Shown: piece by piece, positions 56,321-64,000 of the stretch
Layout: the number at the start of each line of letters is the position of its first letter
Numbering within the stretch: the first letter of the stretch is position 1
Source: Madurella fahalii
Lineage: Eukaryota; Ascomycota; Sordariomycetes; Sordariales
Direction of reading: 5' to 3'
DNA: 64,000 nt
NCBI GenBank assembly: GCA_029876055.1
Contig: CM056874.1
Span: forward strand, 9,114,001-9,178,000
Position numbers and translations under genes: made by a program
The notes under the pieces: generated by a model
Told to the model about the DNA's origin: nothing
What the model saw: the letters and a program-made list of their open reading frames with translations, nothing else
Database searches by the model: none

Positions 56321-58595
56321 TCAGAGCTTGGCCTTCCCGACGTGGAGGTCTTCCCAATCCTGGCGCGTAAATGGGATGTATGTAGTGCCTTTGCCGTGTC
56401 GCTCAATCCAGAATACCTTGTCCCCTGGGGTAACTTTGTCCGGGTGGACGCCTTCCCGCTTCAGGGGGATCTTGTTCTGCTTGTTGTTGTGCGTCGACGA
56501 GGGCGCTTCGACGTGGCGCAGAAACAGCGGTACCGCGTATCGTGGTAGGTGAGTCCGAGCATGTCTAGAGACGGCGAAAGGCAACGGCTCAATTAGTTTC
56601 CTGATAATGGAGCCCAAGGGGGGTAACAACGTACCGCAAAAAGTCTTGATGGTCAAAGGTGTCTCTTAGCGCCGGGTCGATGTAGATGGCTGCTGTGCCT
56701 GCCTTCCCGTCGTGGCCGGGCAACTGGACACCGTAGACATTGGCATCCAGCACCCCCGGATATCTACCCAACACCTCCGAGACCTCGGCTGTTGAGACGT
56801 TTTCGCCTTTCCACCGGAATGTATCACCGAGCCTGCATCAGACTGGAATCAGCCGCTAAACACCAAGCTCGGAAAAAAAGTACGTTCACTCACCTATCCA
56901 GGAAGAACCATCTGCCGTCGCCGTCTCTCCGCAGTGCATCTCCAGTCCGGTAAAAGCAGTCCCCTTTTTGGAAGACGTCCCGCACAAACTTCTTTTCGGT
57001 CGCCTCCGGATTGCCCCAGTAACCAGGGAACTGCCTCTCAAAGGGGACTCGCACCAGAATCTCACCTCCAACATCATACGGCATGCGATACGCAAAGCCT
57101 GTCTTTGGATCCCGTGCAATATCACCCGTTTCGGTATCAACGGCAACTGGTACATAATACTGATGGTACTTCCACCGCTGCAGAAACCCATGATGACCAA
57201 CCGCATATGCCGTATAGTCGTTCTGGCTAGGATTGTCCAGGGCTAGCATTCCCTCGGTGCTGTTGAAAAACTCGAAGATCCGCACGATGCCGAACCGTTC
57301 GCGGAAGCGCTTCCACACGTCCGGACGCAGGCCGTTCCCGTAGATGGAGTGCACGTGGTGTTGACGGTCAAGAGGCGACGGTGGCGCCGCCAGGAGATAT
57401 CGTAGGGTCTCGCCGACGTAGACAAACCATGTGGCTTGCGAGTCGCGAATGTCGCGCCAAAAGTAGGACACGCTGAACTTGGGCGCCACGCAGATTGTGT
57501 TGCCGGCCATTAGTTCTGCGTCTTGTTAGCCGGAGTCCTGGGAACGGGGCTTTTTCCAGTTTGCCCCTGTTGCGCAGTACGTACGACCCATGACATTGAT
57601 CCCGCCGGTTCCATGATAATACGGCATGCAGACGTCTAGGTTGATTGTCAGCCACATCGATCAAGGGACATAAGACCAGATATATCCCGTGAATCAAGGG
57701 GTAAGCCGAAAGAAACACTTACAGTACCGCTCATTTTCCCCATCCACGGGGTTAATCCCCGCCACGGTTCCATAGCCATGCCCAAACGCTGCCACAACCG
57801 GCAGCGCGCATCCCTTGGGCATGCCCGTCGTGCCGCTAGTGAAAAACAGCGCCATCGGATCTGTCCCTTTGATGCCGGTCCTGAACTCATCCCCGGGCGT
57901 ATCCGTCTTCATCGCATACACCTCCTGCCTGATATCCGCCAATCTAACGAATTCTACATCCCTACCACCAACCGTCCGCTTAGCAGTAGCTCCGCCCTGT
58001 AATATCTCGGCAATCCTCCCCTCGGCCGCCTCGTCCCCGTCCACCAGGACCAAGTTTGCCCTACTGACATCGAGGCAATGGACGAGCGCATCCCCTCGCA
58101 GATGATAGTTAATCATTGCCGGCGCGGCTCCAATCGCCCACAATCCGATCCACGCAAAGACGAAGTCGGCCGAATTGAGCATGTAGATCCCCACCAGGTC
58201 CCCTTTTTTCACCCCTCTCGCCACAAACCACCATGCGAATTGATTCGACCTCTCCAGGACCTCGGTCCACGCATACGAGGTCACCTTGCCGACAGTGTCG
58301 CGGTACCAAATGGCCTCGTTAGAGCCGAGTTTGGCGGCATTGGCGGCGATGAAGTAGTAGGGCGAGACCCGGTCGGCGCGGGCGGCGCGGGCGAACGCGC
58401 GCCTGATGGAGGCGCGCCCGACGAGCTGGCGGAGGTCTTTGCGGAGGTGTAGCTTGGCGTCGGCGTACATAAAGAGGAGCGGTGGGAGGGCGAGGGCGGC
58501 GGCGGTTGATGCTGGAGCATGACGGGAATTGTTTAGGAAAAATATAAATGGAATGAAAGAAGGCGGATTTTGGGAAGCAAACCTAGCGAGTCCAT
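56321..58595 (-). CDS. FAT1-type very-long-chain acyl-CoA synthetase / fatty-acid transporter
   Basis: Six exons, 58595-58583, 58511-57723, 57635-57585, 57515-56894, 56832-56635 and 56564-56321, total 1917 nt (638 residues). The 13-nt first exon gives MDSL and then ASTAAALALPPLLFMYADAK, a membrane-anchored start typical of FATPs. The AMP-binding signature FFTSGTTGMPKG lies near residue 225. YYHGTGGINVMG is assembled from a 51-nt exon, and the conserved GDTFRWKGENVSTAEV and LPRYAVPLFLRHVE follow. Family knowledge: these proteins couple import or channelling of long-chain fatty acids to CoA activation with ATP at ER, peroxisome or plasma membrane; fungal relatives also serve secondary metabolism. 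The first intron has a weak GTTTGC donor, but all junctions agree in phase. Confidence 0.9.
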
Positions 58596-59795
58596 GATGC
58601 TTGGGATTGGGATGGCGATCAGGTTGAATTCGAGGGGCGTTTGGAGAGTTGCGACTCGGAGAGAGAGCCACGTCTGGAGCGGCTGTTGACAGTGAAGTGA
58701 GAGCAGCAGACGTTCGCGGTGGGGTTTTACAACCCACCTCTACGTGGACATCTTTTGGATCGAGGTAGGACTCAAAAGTTCAATTGGCACAAGATGGAGG
58801 TATCGTTGATACTCTTGTGCTGATACGGTTCGGACCGCTCTGTCTTTTGCCGAAGGCCCGAAACCCCCACCTCGCGGTACCAAAAGTGCTTCCCACGGGA
58901 TTAATACGTCAGCTATTGCATAACCGCACAAGAGCAGGGGTATTTTGGTCGGCAGATGAGGTTCAGCGAACGCGCCCAGATCTTGATCTTAGAAATACAA
59001 GCTCCTCTATTGCGTGAGTTACACCTCATAATCGTTTGCGCCCATGTCTTTGACATTGCGGCGACAGTTGAGAGCGTTGTAATTCATGAGAACCAGGCAG
59101 TTCCATTTGTCGACGTATTATATCAACAGTTTCTCTAGTACAGTATAACCTTGGCTTCTAACTTTAAACCTGCACCTAGCTAGAGGTATTATCTAATTGT
59201 TAAGTACCGGTTTAATTTTTGGTAGTAACTACTACCTAATTCACATTCGCTTGCTGATGTGGTATCAAGGATAATTGCATAGCAAAGAACCAGTCTTCAG
59301 TGACCGAATCCTGCTCCGCATTGAAACAGAACATGTGTTCAAGACACACGTCTATCGCATCTCGGTACGCGCCTCGTCCGGTTGTTTCAAGTCATTCTCG
59401 ACCACATACATCGAAAGTAGTAGCAATTTCGTACATTTCCATGAGGACTAATAATTATCAACTGCCAACATGTAATATTTGGCATCTTGGCAGCTTGGCC
59501 GTTCTGGCTCACAAATATCCGGCGGAGGGCCGTCTTGACAGCTCGTACAGTACTAGTACGATATATATACCCATATCGGGCGTTCATGCCTCCTCTAGCA
59601 ATAGAGATTTGCATGTCCTTATGCACCGAGGCAAGCTTTCAACCTAAATTGCATTCAAAAGCCTTTGATCCGATGTGGCGCGGCAGTGAAGATGTGTGCG
59701 TCAAATCTGTCTCACGGCACGAAGCCCAAAACGATAAAACAGACCGGAAAGTCCCCCATGCCATCCGCATCGGGCCCTTTCAAGGATTTGTGGTA
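58596..59795. other. Intergenic, no gene seen
   Basis: About 1.2 kb, AT-rich from 59.1 to 59.5 kb. No supported gene. Confidence 0.5.
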
Positions 59796-60761
59796 CTATC
59801 CTAGAACAGCCCAAAAACTTGCTAGAGCAGCAACTATTGCCACTACCCCCCAGTACGCCACGAGACGATACGCCTCGCTACCCACACATGCAACCAGCTG
59901 ATCACCGATCGCCTGAATACTCTTCTCAAACGCGGCATAGTTACCAGCCGCCCAGTCAGCCCCCTCTGCCCCCGGGACGGCATCATATCCCACAAATGCC
60001 AAATACAACACATCTTCTTCGTCAAGCCCCTCACTCCCGGACATCCGGGGTCCACCACACGCCGTCGCCAATGAAAGCGACACTTCCCCAACCATAGGCT
60101 TCGGCCCATCGTCCCCATTCATGTCCCCCCAAACCCCATACACCAACTGGTCCCCGCACACGACGGCCATGACGCTTAGGGGGCGGATGCCATAGGCCGT
60201 AGGATCAAAATTCGGCCAGCCCGGCTTGCGTCCCGTGTTTCCAAACACGACGTATGGATGGACGTACGGATTCAAATCAGGGACGCCGGGCACGTCATAG
60301 CCGGCGATGGTGGCACGGAACGCGGTCGTGCTCTGCCTGTCTGGGCTGCGCGAGGCACTGCACCGGCCATCGTCCAGCACGCCACCATGCCTGCCGTCGC
60401 AGTCGATGTCCATATTCGCGAGGGCGCCCTAGCGGCCTTGAATATAAAGCACTCGTTGGGTGTCGAGGTGGTCGCCGCAGTAAGCGAATGCTGTGATATT
60501 TCGGTTCAGTTAGCGGCTGTGAGGGGAGACGGGATGACGCGAAACCGTGGGTGCATGCATACAGTTTGTCCCGGTTTCGCTGCTGTAGAAGCTCGTCACG
60601 AGTTTCCTGCTGCACGACCCCTGACTCCGCACTGTATCATAGAAATCGCGGACGTTCCGCGGGACGTCCCTAGCAATGCTGAATGCCACAAGGGAGAGTG
60701 ATGGCAGCACAACATGAGTCAGCAATGACGGAAGGTCTCGGCACGGGGATGGTAGCTTCAT
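59796..60761 (-). pseudogene. GH75 chitosanase gene with one in-frame stop
   Basis: Exons 60761-60563 and 60490-59796 (72-nt intron, GTATGC, CTAAC, CACAG) total 894 nt. The start is MKLPSPCRDLPSLLTHVVLP, a signal-like N-terminus, followed by VRDFYDTVRSQGSC and, across the junction, SFAYCGDHLDTQRVLYIQGR. Then a TAG (60429-60431) interrupts, and the same frame continues GALANMDIDCDGRHG. The rest is a clear fungal chitosanase: NPYVHPYVVFGNTG, IRPLSVMAVVCGDQLVYGVW, GDMNG with the candidate catalytic Asp and VGEVSLSLA with the candidate Glu, EDVLYLAFVG. It ends in a hydrophobic stretch (VAYWGVVAIVAALASFWAVL), perhaps a membrane or GPI-type anchor. CAG to TAG would explain the stop. Apart from this, every feature is intact, so loss is recent, or the base is wrong. 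Confidence 0.82.
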
Positions 60762-61929
60762 CAAATCGATCGTGAGAGCGCGCCATCCGGTCTGGTTCAG
60801 TGTTTCAAGAGAAGATAGAGCGGTTGAATCATGGAGTGGGGATCCGATGGCGGCCAAGGATAATGTTCGGGTGCTCATTTTCCTGGGGATTAGTAAAGTA
60901 GTGATGCAGGGCATCCAAAACCGCATAGAACCCACGCGTCATAGTCGAAACGGCGTACCGCTAGCTTAGGCGCACGATGGCAAGGAAATGTCTAGCCTAG
61001 GCGAGGACATTATTGTGAATTTCCGCAGGGTCGGGTGAGTGTCCCGACCTTGTGATGCATCGGCAAACCTCACATTTTCTTTTCCGTCATTCCCCAGAGG
61101 GGGCATAGCCAAACACACGTATACTAACTAACGTACCTTAATGTAACTCCTAAATTTACAGAGCAGAGAACGATGGAGCCCATTCTCAACCAAAAGTTTA
61201 CCTCGGTGGTTTATACGAACTAAGGGATTTGTTTCACGTTGCAGCGTCACGATCCCGACGTGTTCAAAGGAGACGGGTTATTACATCCGTAGAAAGAGGT
61301 CACAGCCTCCGTACGGCGTATTAACACGCGAACATATGCTCAATCCAATCCCTGTGCAACAATCAATCGCATTGCCGTAGAAGTCTGCTCACTGCATACC
61401 GAGATCCCGCTGTTGTGTATCCCAATTACTCAGATTTTGATCGCTGCGCGGTTCCCGCCTTATCTACTGTAGATAAGTACACATCAAAAGGGATGGGCTT
61501 GTCCGACATTCGGATCATTTTGAGGATTGCTCTACCAATCATGTCCGTAGCAACCTAGCCCGCGGCAAGTGGCTTGTGCTTACATGCACCTTTCCGAGGT
61601 CAAGTCCGCGATGGATTTGGCGAAAGCTGAACTGAACGTGAGATGCGGCGTTGGAGCCATGCTTCCGTGCATTTGTTCCGAGGTCAAGTCCGCGATGCAT
61701 GAGGCAAAATTCACATTGTATAAAAGGCATGAAGAACTGAGCGTGCCAGGCTGTAGCCATGCTTCCACAACTTTACGGCAAGCCAATACTACCATCGCCC
61801 ACGCGCAAAACTGAAACTCAAGTTTGTCGGGTCACTACTCGGTTCTATCTGTGCCCAACTGAAATATATCTGCCCGTACACCATCACCGCAACGACGCCA
61901 AAGGCGCGTAGACTATCACTCTATCGGCC
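60762..61929. other. Intergenic with a degenerate tandem repeat near 61.6-61.8 kb
   Basis: No convincing gene. A small frame at 61569-61814 contains SEVKSAM twice, reflecting the DNA repeat described separately. Confidence 0.4.
61585..61770 (+). repeat. Degenerate tandem duplication, unit about 84-97 bp
   Basis: A 22-bp identical core (TTCCGAGGTCAAGTCCGC and four more bases) occurs at 61592 and 61676, 84 bp apart. A second shared block with GAACTGA-CGTG and AGCCATGCTTCC follows each copy. The spacing is a multiple of three. Confidence 0.75.
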
Positions 61930-62760
61930 ATAGGTTCCATCTTTCGTCCGCTTGCACTCCTCGGCGTCGTTGCGCTTGCCGTTGCGCAAATTACGCAAAG
62001 TACCACGACATTAGAGTCCGCTATTTTCGTCATTGATCGCCCGACAGTCGTCTCAGACGGCCCAGAGGTCTCCGCTGCCGTCATAGGCCGTGGCCCGGGA
62101 CCGTCCGATTTAACCTTCCTCGTCCGCTGCTCAACAGAATTCGATTCTGAAAATATAAATCCTGATGCTACTACAGTAGAGGCCCCTTGCAATTTCATTA
62201 ATGGGGCGAGGGTAACTGCCAGGCCCTCCGAGATGATGCTGGACGTCAGACGGACCGAGCAATTCATCCTTGGATCATTGGATAACGTCACAGACATTTA
62301 CATCACTGTGTACGTAGCTCCCCGCCTCATTCCAAGACCTTCCTGCCCGTCCGCAAGGCCGCCACTACTACCACTTGTAGACATCGACTGAGTGGCTGAC
62401 TAAATATCTCATCCCAACAGAACCGGTACAGCGAGCTGCACCATCGAAGAGGCCGGCACGGCAAGCTGTTACGGTGAATTGACGAGCTCACGGACAACAT
62501 CGACTATTGCGGTAGAGAGTGGCACCTATTCCAGCATTCTTGGCACCACAAGCAGGACCGTCACCGTAACTACCTCGACGGTCATCTTGGATGTCACGGA
62601 GCATATGATCCCGCTGACCGTCACTAGTGGGGTTCAGCACCTGCTCTCGTCGACATCTACTGCTAGAACGTCCTCGTCAACTGGCGGGGTCCCTAGGATT
62701 ACGGGGCAGGCTATGCTGGCCGGGGTTGCGGCTGCCTTTGGAGGTATTGCCATGGTATAG
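61930..62760 (+). pseudogene. GPI-anchored-type secreted protein with ATA in place of the start ATG
   Basis: Exons 61930-62309 and 62421-62760 (111-nt intron, GTACGT...CCAACAG) total 720 nt, 239 residues. The expected N-terminus is GSIFRPLALLGVVALAVAQI, a perfect signal peptide, but the codon before Gly is ATA, not ATG, and an in-frame TAG lies 21 nt upstream. The mature part has paired Cys and Asn-X-Thr sites (LDNVTDIYITV, GTASCTIEEAGTASC), then a Ser/Thr-rich stalk and a C-terminal hydrophobic tail (ITGQAMLAGVAAAFGGIAMV) of the GPI-signal kind. ATG to ATA is C-to-T at CpA on the other strand. Alternatives: an unseen upstream exon spliced at ATAG|G, or non-AUG start. Family: widespread fungal wall or GPI proteins of unknown role. 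Confidence 0.6.
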
Positions 62761-64000
62761 GGGTCAGAAGCGGTCCTTTTTGATACGGGATAAGCGTCTT
62801 GGCTGTATAATATATATAGTAAAACCGTCGCACAAGCTGGACGAGTTGGTTACATTGCCACATCCCATCTCTGCCCCTCTCAAATAAAGTTGGGGACCTG
62901 CGCTTTCGCCGTCGAAACCAAGTTTCAACTACGCCATGACCTGCACAAAGACCGAATCAGGCCGTCTAGGTACACCCAGACGGCGGGAGACGGGACGGGA
63001 AGCGCGACTCGGATGGTAAAGGGCCATCGTCGAGAGCATCTTGGGAAATATAAGCCAGGTCATCGCACGCTCGATTCAGGCGCCTCTCGTTCGGCCAATC
63101 TCGCACCACATCCGCACGGTCTGCACGCCCCACCTCGTCTTCCCACCATGCATTCCAGCAGCACCGTCAAAGAATATTCATATAACTTTGACGGCAAGTC
63201 CTGGCTGTGCTGTGATTGTTCTCGGATACACGTGTGGGGATTTCTCAACCCCCTCAACCCGTTATCAAAGACCGAATGGCTGCAGGTGATCTTCCGCACA
63301 AGGGGCGACTAAACAATCTTAGACAACATCTATAAAGCCACTGTGACAGCGGATTACGGGCGGACGACGCAGCGAGGCCCCAGCCCTAAACCCCATGCAT
63401 CACTCACCTCATGACAGATGATACCCGGCTTCAAACAGTCACTGACACGGTGGTAAGGCGTATCATCCCAAATCATAGAACCGCCCCGGAACATTGAGTG
63501 AATTGTGACGCCCACTCACCCCTCATTAGATTCGCGGAGGCTCAAAATATGATCAAAGACACGGTTGTGGTGGATGGTTGGTTATCTACGTATGTGGCGT
63601 GCTATCTACTCCCAGAAAGGAATGGGGCTAATTGCGTATCAGTCGCGGGAGGTCTGGTCAACACGGTCGAAACCGCCGTGACCAAGGATGTCTATGTGAG
63701 CAAGACCCTCTCCGAGCCCGTCCAATCGCCACACAGGCAGCCGCTCACACCAATGCAGAACATGATAACCTCCTGAAGAGAATCACATGCCTCTTACAGG
63801 GAATGGGATTTAGGTATGCACCGCTCCCATGGGAGTAGGCCCCCGGATCTCACCTGTACTTACCCGCATCACGCGACAGAGGATCCGAGCAAAACTCGGA
63901 GTATCAAAAGGAGCATCACGAGGATTGGCTACACATGTGAGTTGGAAAGACGCGCGTATCGGGGAATAAGCTAATGCCCAAACCGATGACAACATGCTGG
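62761..64000. other. End of window, no gene I can defend
   Basis: Short frames exist at 62.9-63.3 kb (with GCAVIVLGYTCGDF in one frame, faintly like a LysM core) and 63.5-63.8 kb, but none links by clear splice sites into a protein. It may be eroded coding sequence. Confidence 0.35.

Noticed and set aside
62890..63312. Possible LysM-type or small secreted protein
   Set aside because: Only one faint core motif, in a frame without a signal peptide or joining exons.
1..64000. CRISPR arrays, rRNA operon, bacterial operons, telomeric repeat
   Set aside because: No spaced direct repeats of the right form, no rRNA-like sequence and no TTAGGG array were seen; gene structure is eukaryotic throughout.

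Overview
The window is about 64 kb of a filamentous ascomycete (Pezizomycotina) nuclear genome. The evidence is short spliceosomal introns (about 45-110 nt, GTRNGT donors, CTAAC-like branch sites), fungal-only families (Zn2Cys6 regulator, HET domain, GH11 xylanase, GH75 chitosanase, BAS2-like secreted protein, GRDP/DUF1399) and nonsense codons of the CAG/CAA to TAG/TAA kind expected from RIP. A Sordariomycete, perhaps Sordariales, is my inference. No bacterial-type operon, CRISPR array, rRNA or convincing tRNA was seen. Exon coordinates below were worked out by hand from splice signals and phase.

Layout. (1) 1-3.1 kb: 5' part of a UVRAG/Vps38-type autophagy gene and a one-pass membrane protein, both leftward. 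(2) 4.3-15.7 kb: a small probable mitochondrial protein, then four leftward genes: GMC oxidase, zinc alcohol dehydrogenase, cytochrome P450 and a C2H2+Zn2Cys6 regulator. These four look like a small alcohol/aryl-oxidation cluster without a polyketide or peptide backbone gene. (3) 17-19.5 kb: a coiled-coil protein and a secreted GH11 xylanase with a possible XlnR-type site. (4) 19.5-37.8 kb: an accessory island. It holds a RIP-decayed copia end, an F-box-like/ankyrin gene behind a (GAT)31 microsatellite, a possible HET fragment, an intact HET gene, a heavily broken HET gene, two convergent paralogous four-pass membrane proteins, and an internally deleted Fot1/pogo transposon with clear inverted repeats and TA duplications. 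(5) 37.8-54.6 kb: BTB protein, repeat-bearing one-pass membrane protein, GRDP/DUF1399 protein, a Ser/Pro-rich protein, a large acidic protein, and a BAS2-like secreted protein with a doubled Cys-rich domain. (6) 56.3-62.8 kb: FAT1-type acyl-CoA synthetase, a GH75 chitosanase with one in-frame stop, and a GPI-anchored-type protein whose expected ATG reads ATA.

Two themes cut across the window. Three otherwise good genes (4.3, 8.5 and 23.9 kb) each lack exactly one base in a G/C homopolymer, and restoring the frame makes the exon lengths divide by three, which points to sequencing or assembly undercalls. Separately, the broken HET gene, the chitosanase and the GPI-type gene carry substitutions compatible with C-to-T change at CpA, which points to real inactivation. 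The most interesting candidate system is the HET plus paired membrane-protein island at 26-35 kb.
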